Part shown: positions 52,757 to 62,500 of the stretch, piece by piece
Layout: each line of letters opens with the position of its first letter
How positions within the stretch are numbered: position 1 is the first letter of the stretch
DNA from: JALZMG01 sp963739975
Lineage (GTDB): Bacteria; Actinomycetota; Acidimicrobiia; Acidimicrobiales; Ilumatobacteraceae
DNA: 64,000 nucleotides
Assembly (NCBI GenBank): GCA_963739975.1
Contig: CAVUCK010000012.1
Span: forward strand, 372,001-436,000
Direction: 5' to 3'
Notes under the pieces: generated by a model
What the model saw: only the letters and a program-made list of their open reading frames with translations
Told to the model about the DNA's origin: nothing
Database searches by the model: none
Position numbers and translations under genes: made by a program

Positions 52757-55207
52757 TCACGACACGAGCGCGGGTTCGTCGGCGACCGACTCGACGGGTC
52801 GGTCGGCGGCAGGTCGGCGCGCCGGGCTGGTGACCATCACGGTCGTCGCCACGGCGTACAGGACGAGGCCGGCGATGACGGCGCGGTTGAACCCGAACGA
52901 CATCGAGATCAGGGTGGTCACCGACGCGCCGAGCACGGAGAAGAACCCGTTGACCGCCCACGACCACGCCACGAGCCGCCCGCGGTCCTGGCCGGGTTCG
53001 CTGGTCGCTGCGGCCACGGCCTCCATCCCGGTGGGCAGGTACACGCCGAGCAGCAGACCGACCGGGAACAGCAGCACGATCACCGTGGCAATGCGAGCCC
53101 ATTGCGGCCACGCCAGTGCGACATCGGTGAACGGCGCGGCCACGACCAGGTAGGCGCCCGTGATCACGATCAGCAGCACGGTGACTGCGGGCAGCCCGCC
53201 GCGCCATCGCACGACGAGGTCCGAGAACCGAGCTCCGACGGCGGTGGCGATGAGCAACGTGAACAGCGACACCGACAGCGACAGGGTCGGGAAGCCGAGC
53301 AGGAGCGCGAACCGCTGGATCATCGAGATCTCGATGAGCATGAACCCGAGCCCGAGCGATGCGAAGTAGACGAAGAACCGCCAGCGGCCGGGCACGGGCG
53401 CAACGCGCTGGCGCTTCCGGGTCACGACGAACGGCAACCAGAGCAGGACGCCGGCGATGACCATCGCGATCGCCAACAGGACGACGAGCAGCCGCTCGCC
53501 GATTGCGATCTCGGAGTCCTCGAAGGTGCGCTCCCAGTTCGTCAGGACCGAGCTGAACGGCGTGAAGTGCCAGAAGAACGGCCGCCCGTCGTCGATGGCC
53601 GAGATGTCGTAGGCGTAGTCGTCGACCAGCCGATCGACGTCGTCGTCGCTGCCGACGATGAGCTCGCCGATCAGGCCGGGCTCGGTCGCCCCGCCCGGCT
53701 GGTGCAGGACCCGCGCTCCCGGGACGTTGGCGACGCTCTCGGCGATGCGGTCGCCGGTGGCGGCGTCGAGCGGCCGCTTGGAGATCAAGATCGTGCTGAT
53801 CCGGGCGATGTCGAGCTCGCTGCGCTCGACGACGAGGCTGGTGTGGGCGCCGAAGTCAGCGAGGTCCCCGCCGAGCGCTTGGCGCGCCGTCACGAGGTAC
53901 CGGGCCGTGCGCGTCGGGCGGGTGTCGAAGTCGAAGTCGCCGAACTGGGCGACGATGGCGCCGTCGGCCGAGAGGTGGTCGAACGCCTCGGCGATCATCT
54001 CCTCGGTGTAGAGGTAGCTCTCCGAGAGGACGAACGCGCCCGACGTGGCCGAGTTGGCGGCGGCGTAGCTGTCGGGCGCGACGAACCAGATGAGGTCGTA
54101 CTGCTCGTCGCTGCGGGCGAGGAACGTCCGCCCGTCGCCCTGCACGTAGTTGACACGCGGGTCGCGGGTGATGTTGCCGGCGTAGTCGGCGAACGGTCCG
54201 CGCAGCAGGTCGACGGTCACCGGGTTCAGCTCGACGGCGTCGACCTGTCCAACGCCGTAGGTCAGCGCGGCCTGGATCTCGTTGCCGCCGGCGGCGCCGA
54301 TGATCAACACGCTCGGGGCGTCGTTCGGTGCCGCGGCGAAGGGGATCTGACGGCTGTCGGTGAGGAACCGGTCGGTCGTGGCCGGCGTGCCGTCGTAACG
54401 CCAGATCGTCGATCCGAGGAGGCCGTCGTGGTGCAGGAAGTGGAGGTCTCCGAACTCCACGGCGTCGACCCGGAAGACGGCGCCCCAGTCGCCGGCGGCG
54501 ACGTCATCGGCGTCGCGCAGCGTCTTCGTCTCGTCGGTGCGGATGTCCAACCGCCCGGCGAAGAACGCACCTCCGGCGACGACGACGACGGCCAGGCCGC
54601 CGAGCAAGAAGCGGCGATCGGTAGCGTACGAACCCAGGGGACCGAGCAGGGCCAGCGCCACGACCGCCACGAGGATCATCGCCGGCGGGCCGATCGTTGC
54701 CTGCAGCGGCACGGCGACGAGGCAGCCCAGCGCAGCGCCGGTGAGGTCCCAGAAGTAGAGCCGCCGCACGTTGGCGATCTCGACGACGAACAGCGACGCC
54801 ATGATCAACCCGGCGGCGAAGAAGACTCCGGTCAGGGCCACCGACAGCACGAGCAGGCGCAGCAGCTGTCCGATGGCGTCGCCGGCCGAGCCGGCCCAGA
54901 TGAGGTTGACGTCGGTCGGCAGCCGGGCGGCGACGACGTAACCGATGACCCCGACGATGCCGGCCACGGGGCCCACCACGCGGATCAACTGCACGGTGTC
55001 GATGGACCGCAACCGGCGGGACAGCGCGACGGTGGCGCTCGCTGCCCCGAGGCCGAGCAGGGCAAGGCCGATGACGAAGTACGTGTAGTAGTAGAAGAGC
55101 TTGAAGGAGACGACGCGGGTGTAGGCGATCTCCAGCGTCAGGGTGACGAACCCGATCACGAACGCCGTCAGCAGGCGGACCCTCGATCTGACCGCGGGTG
55201 TCGTCAA
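52757..55207 (-). CDS. polytopic membrane protein with internal spermidine synthase-like domain
   Basis: 816 residues from TTG 55207, overlapping the VOC stop. Roughly the first 230 residues hold 6-7 membrane helices (GFVTLTLEIAYTRV is typical of the family). Residues about 290-480 form a Rossmann methyltransferase-like domain (VLIIGAAGGNEIQAAL, VDAVELNPVTVDLLRG, VQGDGRTFLARSDEQYDLI). A second set of helices ends with AWSWAVNGFFSVLGA. Such fused spermidine-synthase/MFS-like proteins are common in bacteria, but few have a known function; polyamine synthesis is not established. Confidence 0.85.
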   Translation of the reverse strand: MTTPAVRSRVRLLTAFVIGFVTLTLEIAYTRVVSFKLFYYYTYFVIGLALLGLGAASATVALSRRLRSIDTVQLIRVVGPVAGIVGVIGYVVAARLPTDVNLIWAGSAGDAIGQLLRLLVLSVALTGVFFAAGLIMASLFVVEIANVRRLYFWDLTGAALGCLVAVPLQATIGPPAMILVAVVALALLGPLGSYATDRRFLLGGLAVVVVAGGAFFAGRLDIRTDETKTLRDADDVAAGDWGAVFRVDAVEFGDLHFLHHDGLLGSTIWRYDGTPATTDRFLTDSRQIPFAAAPNDAPSVLIIGAAGGNEIQAALTYGVGQVDAVELNPVTVDLLRGPFADYAGNITRDPRVNYVQGDGRTFLARSDEQYDLIWFVAPDSYAAANSATSGAFVLSESYLYTEEMIAEAFDHLSADGAIVAQFGDFDFDTRPTRTARYLVTARQALGGDLADFGAHTSLVVERSELDIARISTILISKRPLDAATGDRIAESVANVPGARVLHQPGGATEPGLIGELIVGSDDDVDRLVDDYAYDISAIDDGRPFFWHFTPFSSVLTNWERTFEDSEIAIGERLLVVLLAIAMVIAGVLLWLPFVVTRKRQRVAPVPGRWRFFVYFASLGLGFMLIEISMIQRFALLLGFPTLSLSVSLFTLLIATAVGARFSDLVVRWRGGLPAVTVLLIVITGAYLVVAAPFTDVALAWPQWARIATVIVLLFPVGLLLGVYLPTGMEAVAAATSEPGQDRGRLVAWSWAVNGFFSVLGASVTTLISMSFGFNRAVIAGLVLYAVATTVMVTSPARRPAADRPVESVADEPALVS

Positions 55208-55600
55208 CGTGCCGGTCCTCCGTCGTAGCTGCGGATCTCGACCACGGCGTCGTCCGGATCTGTCACGTACACCGACCAGCCGTCACCGCGCGCCCCGTAG
55301 CGCACGTCGGGGCCATCGACGATGTGCATCGTGGGGTCGGCGACGATGGCGTCGACCGTCGCCCGGTCGGCGACCAGGCAGAAGTGGTCGACGTGCCCGC
55401 CCGCTGTCGAACCGGCCACCGGGATCAGGTCGATGATCGAGTCGGGCGAGATGCGCACCGACGGGAACGGCGCCGTTCCCGCCCGCCACTCCTCCACCCG
55501 GACCGGTGCCAGCCCGAGCGTGTCGACGTACCAGGACAGGGTGGTCTTCGACCTCGGTGCAGCGCAGGACGAGGTGGTCGAACCCAGAGATTGTCGGCAT
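55204..55600 (-). CDS. VOC (glyoxalase-fold) family protein, frameshifted as sequenced
   Basis: ATG 55600 begins PTISGFDHLVLRCTEVE; after about 55545 the coding frame shifts to TLSWYVDTLGLAPVRVEEW and continues through DHFCLVADRATVD to VYVTDPDDAVVEIRSYDG, stopping at 55204. One surplus base near 55541-55548 accounts for it. Metal positions of the fold are visible: His in FDHLVL, His in GHVDHFCL and Glu in VVEIR. These small proteins act as dioxygenases, lyases or resistance proteins; the substrate is unknown. Confidence 0.75.
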
Positions 55601-55639
55601 CGCGCGACCGTAACGGCGGGTGCAGTCGGCGCGACACCA

Positions 55640-57301
55640 TCACGACTCGGCGAGGTCCGGATGGGTAGCGGCCAGGCGCAGCGCGATCGCCCCGGCGATC
55701 GGCTCGGGCAAGCGGTTCGACCCGGTGACGGCGTCGAGGAACTCGCCACCGCCGATCGCCAGCAGCTCCGCATCGGCGGTGACGACGATGCTCGCCGTGC
55801 GCGGAACCCCGCGCAGCAGCCCGATCTCCCCGAACCACTCGCCGGGTCCGACGCGGCGGATCTCGCCGCGATCGGCCATGGTCGCCGCTACCTCACCGGA
55901 GCGGACGACGTACAGGTCGTCGGGCTGGTCACCCTCGTGGAACACGATCGCTCCGGCGGGGAGGTTCCTGACCGCTGCAGCCCGGGCGATGCGCTCGCGC
56001 GCCGCGATCGTCGCCTCGGCGAAGATCCCGAGTGCTCCCAACTCGGCCACCACGGGCGCCAGGCGTTGCCGCTCGGCGTTCGTGCGGTTGGAGATCGCCC
56101 GCAACGCAGGGACGAGCACGACGGTCAGCAGGACCAGCGACCCGCCGCCGATCCACAGGGTCGCCTCCAGGTTCAGCCCGGCGACGAGCAACGGGGCGGC
56201 GACCATGCCGGCCAACTGGGCGAGCGAGCCGCAGCTGTCCTGCAACGAGTACACGCGACCCAGCAGCTCCTCGGGGCAGATCCGCTGCAGCAGCGTGATC
56301 AGCAAGACGTCGAAGAGGATGTTGCCGAAGCCTTCGACGACCATCAGCGCGCCGGCGACGACGGGGCTGGTCACGACGGCCAACAGGGCCAACGGCATCC
56401 CCATGAGAACGCCGGACAGCGCGAACAGCGATCCGGCGTCGCGCCGGCTGGCCAGCCACGCCGAGAACGGGATGGCGGCCATCCCACCGGCTCCCATGCA
56501 GGCGTTGAGGACCCCGACGCCGTTGGCGCCGAGCCCGAGGCGATCCTCGGCGACGAGCACGTGGACGACCTGCTCGATGCCGTAGGCCAGGAGCACGCCG
56601 AACGAGAACACCGTCATCACGGCGACACCGGGAAGCCGCCCGAGCGCCTGGAAGCCCCCGACGAGTTGGCCCAGCACACGTCCGTGGTCGAGCGCGGCCG
56701 TCGCCCCGGCGCGCCGACCGCCACCGATCGCGCCGACGCCGGCGACCAGCACCGCCGATGCGGCGAACGTCGCGGCGTTGACGGCGAAGGCGGCGGCCGT
56801 CCCGGAGATCGCCACGACGGCGGCGCCGAGCGCCGGGCCGGCGAACCAGGCCAACTGCATGACGCTCGCCTCGGCGGCGTTGGCCGCCGCCAGGTCGTCG
56901 ATCGGCACGAGGACCGGTGTCGCCGCCACGCCGGCGGGCCGGTAGGGCGTCGTCAGCGCGGCGACGAGCGCAGCCAGTGCGATGACGACCGCCGGTGAAC
57001 CGTCCGCGGCCACCAGCGCCGCGGCGACGAGCATCACTGCGGCGCGAGCCAGGTTGAGGACCACCATCAGTCGGCGGCGGTCCACCCGGTCGGCGATCAC
57101 CCCGCCGATCGGTCCGAGCAACGTGAACGCTGCCATCCGGGCGATGAACGAGGCGGCCACCCAGCCCGCCGAGCCGGTGCGATCGATGAGGAAGACGACG
57201 AGGGCGACCGTCGACAGGAACTCCCCCGTCGTGGCGACCGCGATCGAGACCAGCAGGCGGCGCCACGCCCGGTGTCGCCACGCCGATCGGAACGTGCCCA
57301 C
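55640..57301 (-). CDS. MFS transporter fused to a C-terminal cyclic nucleotide-binding domain
   Basis: 553 residues from GTG 57301. Residues 1-400 hold about 12 membrane helices of the MFS_3/EntS type (GPIGGVIADRVDRRRLMVVLNLARA as motif A). Residues about 430-540 form a cNMP-binding beta-roll: IVFHEGDQPDDLYVVRSGEV and the cassette GEWFGEIGLLRGVPRTASIVV. This contains the Glu and Arg (GEIGLL...RTA) that contact the cyclic nucleotide. The fusion suggests transport gated by cAMP or cGMP. It stops 27 nt before the EF-G-like gene begins its own 3' end; both read on the minus strand. Confidence 0.88.
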   Translation of the reverse strand: MGTFRSAWRHRAWRRLLVSIAVATTGEFLSTVALVVFLIDRTGSAGWVAASFIARMAAFTLLGPIGGVIADRVDRRRLMVVLNLARAAVMLVAAALVAADGSPAVVIALAALVAALTTPYRPAGVAATPVLVPIDDLAAANAAEASVMQLAWFAGPALGAAVVAISGTAAAFAVNAATFAASAVLVAGVGAIGGGRRAGATAALDHGRVLGQLVGGFQALGRLPGVAVMTVFSFGVLLAYGIEQVVHVLVAEDRLGLGANGVGVLNACMGAGGMAAIPFSAWLASRRDAGSLFALSGVLMGMPLALLAVVTSPVVAGALMVVEGFGNILFDVLLITLLQRICPEELLGRVYSLQDSCGSLAQLAGMVAAPLLVAGLNLEATLWIGGGSLVLLTVVLVPALRAISNRTNAERQRLAPVVAELGALGIFAEATIAARERIARAAAVRNLPAGAIVFHEGDQPDDLYVVRSGEVAATMADRGEIRRVGPGEWFGEIGLLRGVPRTASIVVTADAELLAIGGGEFLDAVTGSNRLPEPIAGAIALRLAATHPDLAES

Positions 57302-57327
57302 CCGTGCGGTGGGCTTGGCGACGTCGG

Positions 57328-59427
57328 TCAGTGGGCCGAGCCGTTGCTGGGCTGCTTGATCTTGTCGATCAGGTGGTTGGGGAGCAGGTCGTAGTGGTCG
57401 TGGACGGCGGCGAAGGTCCCGCGGCCACCCGTCATCGATCGCAGGTCGACGGCGTAGCGCTGGATCTCCGCCGCCGGCACCAGCGCCACGATCTCGTGGT
57501 GGCCGGTGCCGAGCACCGAGGTCCCGCTGACCCGCCCGCGACGCGAGTTGAGGTCGCCGAGCACGTCACCCTGGTAGCCCTCGGGCACGGTCACGGTCAG
57601 GTGCGACACCGGTTCGAGCACGGCCGCTCCGGCCTTGGCCAGCGCTTCCTTCAACCCGTGGGCCGCCGCCGAACGGAACGCCATGTCGGAGGAGTCGACG
57701 GAGTGGAACTTGCCGTCGTAGCACTCGACGCGCACGTCGACGACCGGGAATCCGTACACACCGCCGGCGGCCATGGTCTCCTCGACGCCGCGCTGCACGG
57801 CGGGCAGGTACTGCTTGGGGATGGTGCCGCCGACGATCTTGTTGACGAACTCGGTGCCCTCGCCGCGCGCCGTCGGGCTGACCCGCAAGTTGGCCACGGC
57901 GTACTGGCCGTGCCCGCCGGACTGCTTCTTGATCTTGCCCTCGGCCTCGGCCGACCCGACGACCGTCTCGCGATACGGCACCCGAACCGCCTCGGTCTCG
58001 ACGTTGACCCCGAACTTGCGGGCCAGGCGCTCCAGCGCAACGGCAAGGTGGGTGTCGCCCGTGCCGCGCAGCACGGTCTGGCCCGTCTCCTCGTTGCGGT
58101 CGACGACGAGGGCCGGGTCCTCGCTCAGGAGGCGGCTCAACGCTCCCGAGAGCTTGTCGTCGTCGGACTGCGTGACCGGGCGCAGCGCCAGGCCGTAGAC
58201 GGCCGGCGGTGGCTGCACGGCCCGGACCCGCACCGGCGAGTCCTTCGGTGCCAGGGTGGCACCGGTCGCCGTGTCGCTCAGCTTGGCCACCGCGGCCAGG
58301 TCGCCGGCGACCACCTTGCTCGCCGCCAGGTGCTCCTTGCCGCGCAGGTGGAACAGGCCGTGCAGTCGCTCCTCGGCGCCGTTGGCCACGTTGATCAACC
58401 GGTCGTCGACGGCGATCGTGCCCGAGAGGACCTTGAACAGGGAGACCTGACCGACGAACTGGTCGGCGACGGTCTTGAACACGTAGACGAGGGGCTTGGC
58501 GGCGGGATCGGCGGCCACCTCGACCTCCAGGCCGTCGGCCTCGCTCCCCGCCCGGACGGTGGTCGGCCGGTCGGCCGGCGAGCAGCCGAGGTCACAGATG
58601 TAGTCGAGCAGTCGGTCGAGCCCGACACCGTTGGCCGCCGAGCCGACGAGCACCGGGAACTCCGTGCCGTCGAGCATCTCGTGGGCCAGCGTGCGCTCGA
58701 GCTCGGCCGTCGACGGCACCTCGCCGGAGAGGTAGCGCTCGAGCTGCTCGTCGTCGCCGGCGACGATCTCCTCGACCAGCTCGTCGTGGCGACGGTGCTC
58801 CTCGTCGAGCACCTCTTCGGGGAGGGGTTCGGTGTGGTGGCGTCCGTCGGCCTCGTACTCGAAGCCTTGGTCGCTGAGCACGTCGGCGATCCCGTGGAAC
58901 TGCTCCTCTTCGCCGAGCGGCAGCTCGAGCGCCACGAATCCGGGGCCGAACCGCGCCGACATCTCGCCGAGCACCCTGCGGAAGTCGGCGCGCGGCTTGT
59001 CCTCCTTGGTCACGAAGACGAGTCGGGGGATGCCGAGCTGGGCGCACTTCGACCAGCACGCCTCGGTGCCGACCTCGACGCCGTCGACGGCGCTGACGAC
59101 GAGCAGGGCGAGGTCGGCGACGGACAGCGCGGCGTCGACGTCGCCGGCGAAGTCGGCGTAGCCCGGCGTGTCGATCAGGTTGATCTTGCAGGTCTGGCCA
59201 CTGTCGTCGCGGCGCCACTCGAGCGGAGCGAGCGCAAGGGACAGGGACATCGTCCGCTTGGCCTCCTCGGGCTCGGTGTCGCAGACCGTCGTGCCATCTT
59301 CCACTCGGCCCGCCCGGGCGACCACGCCGGCGCGCACGAGCAGGGCCTCGACGAGCGTGGTCTTCCCGCTGCCGCCGTGGCCGATGACGGCGACGTTGCG
59401 GATGTTGTCGGTGGACGGCTGGTTCAA
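57328..59427 (-). CDS. elongation factor G-like GTPase (EF-G2 type)
   Basis: 699 residues from TTG 59427. G1 is IGHGGSGKTTL, G3 is IDTPGYADF, but G4 is TKED instead of the NKxD usual in translational GTPases. Domains II to V of EF-G follow (for example SGGHGQYAVANLRV, AAHGLKEALAKAG, GDVLGDLNSRRGRV). The gene stands alone, away from the str operon. It belongs to the actinobacterial EF-G-like paralogues rather than FusA. Its ribosomal role is unknown. A palindrome at 59515 lies between it and kgd. Confidence 0.9.
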   Translation of the reverse strand: MNQPSTDNIRNVAVIGHGGSGKTTLVEALLVRAGVVARAGRVEDGTTVCDTEPEEAKRTMSLSLALAPLEWRRDDSGQTCKINLIDTPGYADFAGDVDAALSVADLALLVVSAVDGVEVGTEACWSKCAQLGIPRLVFVTKEDKPRADFRRVLGEMSARFGPGFVALELPLGEEEQFHGIADVLSDQGFEYEADGRHHTEPLPEEVLDEEHRRHDELVEEIVAGDDEQLERYLSGEVPSTAELERTLAHEMLDGTEFPVLVGSAANGVGLDRLLDYICDLGCSPADRPTTVRAGSEADGLEVEVAADPAAKPLVYVFKTVADQFVGQVSLFKVLSGTIAVDDRLINVANGAEERLHGLFHLRGKEHLAASKVVAGDLAAVAKLSDTATGATLAPKDSPVRVRAVQPPPAVYGLALRPVTQSDDDKLSGALSRLLSEDPALVVDRNEETGQTVLRGTGDTHLAVALERLARKFGVNVETEAVRVPYRETVVGSAEAEGKIKKQSGGHGQYAVANLRVSPTARGEGTEFVNKIVGGTIPKQYLPAVQRGVEETMAAGGVYGFPVVDVRVECYDGKFHSVDSSDMAFRSAAAHGLKEALAKAGAAVLEPVSHLTVTVPEGYQGDVLGDLNSRRGRVSGTSVLGTGHHEIVALVPAAEIQRYAVDLRSMTGGRGTFAAVHDHYDLLPNHLIDKIKQPSNGSAH

Positions 59428-59514
59428 GGTTCGACCCCCAAGGTGGTTCCCGGCTCCCCGCCCGGACTCTAGTGAGCAGGCCGGCGGCGCCGAACTGTGA
59501 GCAGAGCGTGCTGG

Positions 59515-59535
59515 TGTGAGTCGGTTTGACTCACA
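59515..59535. promoter_or_regulatory. 8-bp inverted repeat between the EF-G-like gene and kgd
   Basis: TGTGAGTC, 5-nt spacer, GACTCACA: perfect arms in the 172-nt divergent region. Position 65 nt before kgd and 88 nt before the GTPase suits a regulator site; no regulator can be named. Confidence 0.45.
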
Positions 59536-59586
59536 GATCTCGCTCGCGGCGGCGGTGACGCTCCGGAGCGGTTCCGGGCCGACGGG

Positions 59587-59592
59587 TACCCT
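59587..59592 (+). promoter_or_regulatory. putative -10 hexamer (leaderless) of kgd
   Basis: TACCCT is followed by 7 nt and the GTG at 59600. Confidence 0.4.
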
Positions 59593-59599
59593 GGTCGGC

Positions 59600-62500
59600 G
59601 TGACTGCGACCTCGTCGACGGGCCCTGCGTTCGGGACCAACTCCTGGTTGGTCGAGGAGATGTACGAGCAGTTCCGAGACGACCCCGAGTCGGTGGGCGA
59701 GGCGTGGCGAGAGTTCTTCGCCGACTACCGCTCGACCGTGCCGGGCAACGAGCCACCGGCGGCGCCGCCGGCCGAGCCCGGTCTCGACGACGTGGACGCG
59801 CCGTCGGTTCCGTCGACACGACCCGATGCCGCCGAACCGGCGCCGCCGACGCCGGCCCCGCCGACCAAGCCGGTCGAGGCCAAGAAGCCGACCGAGCCGC
59901 GGCCGGCAGCTGAGCCGGCGGGCACGCCGATCCGCGGCGTGGCGGCGACCATCGCCGCCAATATGGCGCGCAGCCTCACGGTGCCCACGGCGACCAGCTT
60001 CCGGGAGGTGCCGGCCAAGCTGCTCGAGGTCAATCGCAAGGTGATCAACGGCTACCGCTCGCGAAGCGGGATGGGCAAGGTCAGCTTCACCCACCTGATC
60101 GGCTACGCCATCGTGCGGGCCATCGCCGACGCCGTGCCCAACCTGCGCAACACGTTCGTCGAAGCCGAGGACGGCAAGCCCCGCCTGGTCCGCAACGACA
60201 CGGTCAACCTCGGCCTCGCCGTCGACGTCGACAAGGGCGACGGCACGCGCACGCTCGTCGTGCCGGTGGTGCGCGACGCCGACCAGCTCGACTTCGCCGG
60301 CTTCCTCGGTGCCTACGAGGAGCTGATCCGCAAGGTGCGGGCGAACAAGCTCACGGTCGAGGACTTCCAGGGCGCCAACGTCAGCCTCACCAACCCCGGC
60401 ACGATCGGCACCGTCCAGAGCGTGCCGCGCCTGATGCCGGGCCAGGGCGTCATCGTCGGTGTCGGGCGCATCGACTACCCGGCCGAGTTCGAAGGCGCCG
60501 ACCGGGCCAACCTCAGCGCGCTTGGCGTCAGCAAGGTCGTCACGATCACCAGCACGTACGACCACCGGATCATCCAGGGCGCCGAGAGCGGGATGTTCCT
60601 GGCCCGGGTGCACGAGCTGCTGATGGGGGAGCACGAGTTCTACGACGACGTCTTCCACTCGCTCGGCATGCCGTACGAGGCCGTCAAGTGGCGGCCCGAC
60701 GTCAACCCGATCGACCGGGAGGAGGCGATGCTGCACAAGCAGATGCAGGTCGCCACGCTGATCCGCGTCTACCGCGTGCGCGGCCACCTCATCGCCGACC
60801 TCGATCCACTGAAGTGGAAGGAACCGGTGATGCCCAAGGAGCTCGACCCGTTGACGTACGGGTTGACGATCTGGGACCTCGACCGCGAGTTCCTCACCGG
60901 CGGCGTGGCCGGCACCGAGAAGATGTCGCTCGGCGACCTGCTCGGCGTGCTGCGCAACGCGTACTGCCGCACCATCGGCATCGAGTACATGCACATCCAG
61001 GACACCGAGGAGCAGCGCTGGATCCAGTCCAAGGTCGAGGGGGCCGTCCCGACGTTCGACAAGGACGCCAAGCGGCGCATCCTCGAGCGGCTGAACGCGG
61101 CAGAGGCGTTCGAGAAGTTCCTGGCCACGAAGTACGTGGGCACGAAGCGGTTCGGACTGGAGGGCTCCGAGTCGGCGATCCCGATCCTCGACGAGCTGCT
61201 GTCGGCGGCCGCCGACTCGGGGCTGGACTCAGCGGTCCTCGGGATGGCCCATCGCGGCCGTCTCAACGTCCTGTCGAACATCATCGGCAAGAGCTACGAC
61301 GCCATCTTCCGGGAGTTCGAAGGCCATCTCGACCCGTCGTCGGTGCAGGGCTCGGGCGACGTCAAGTACCACCTCGGGGCAACGGGCAAGTACGTCAGCC
61401 AGTCGGGCGCCGATCTGCTCATCGAGCTGGCCGCCAACCCGAGCCACCTGGAGACCGTCGACCCGATCGTCGTCGGCATGGTGCGTGCGGCGCAGGACCA
61501 GATCGACCCGCCCGGCTCGTACCCGGTGCTGCCGATCCTGCTGCACGGCGATGCGGCCTTCGCCGGCCAGGGCGTCGTCGCCGAGACGATGGCGATGAGC
61601 GACATCACCGGCTACCGGGTGGGCGGCACGATCCACCTGATCATCAACAACCAGATCGGGTTCACGACGGCGCCCGAGTTCGCCCGGTCCTCCATCTACT
61701 GCAGCGACGTCGCCAAGACGGTCCAGGCGCCGATCCTCCACGTCAACGGCGACGATCCCGAGGCCTGCGTGCGCGTGGCCCGCCTGGCGTTCGAGTACCG
61801 GCAGCGGTTCCACAAGGACGTCGTGATCGACATGTGGTGCTACCGCCGCCACGGTCACAACGAGGGGGACGACCCCAGTTACACGCAGCCGCTGATGTAC
61901 CAGGCGATCGCTGAGCACCGCAGCGTGCGCAAGCTGTACGTCGAGTCGCTGGTCAAGCGCGGCGACATCACGCTGGAGGAGGCCGAGCAGGCGCTCGACG
62001 ACTTCCAGGGCAAGCTGCAGATCGCCCTCGACGAGACGCGGGCGCAGTCGCCGGGGGCGATCAAGGCGGCCAAGCCGCCGCAGCCGGCCGGCGTGCTGCC
62101 GCACCTGGCGACCGGGGTCGACCGGGCCGTCCTCGATCGCATCTTCCAGGGCCTCACGACGTATCCGGAGGGGTTCGTCGTCCACCCCAAGCTGGCCCGC
62201 CAGTTCGAGGCTCGCTCGAAGCTGTACGAGCAGGGCGAGGTGGAGTGGTCCACGGCCGAGGCGCTGGCGTTCGGGTCGCTGCTCCTCGACGGCCACAGCG
62301 TGCGTCTGGCCGGCGAGGACTCGCGGCGGGGCACGTTCAGCCATCGCCACGCCGCGCTGGTCGACAACGTGAACGGGCGACCGTGGGTGCCGCTCGACGA
62401 TCTCGGCGCCGAGGGTCGGTTCTGGGTCTACGACTCGTTGCTGTCGGAGTACGCCGCGCTCGGGTTCGAGTACGGCTACGCCCAGCAGAACTCGAGCGCG

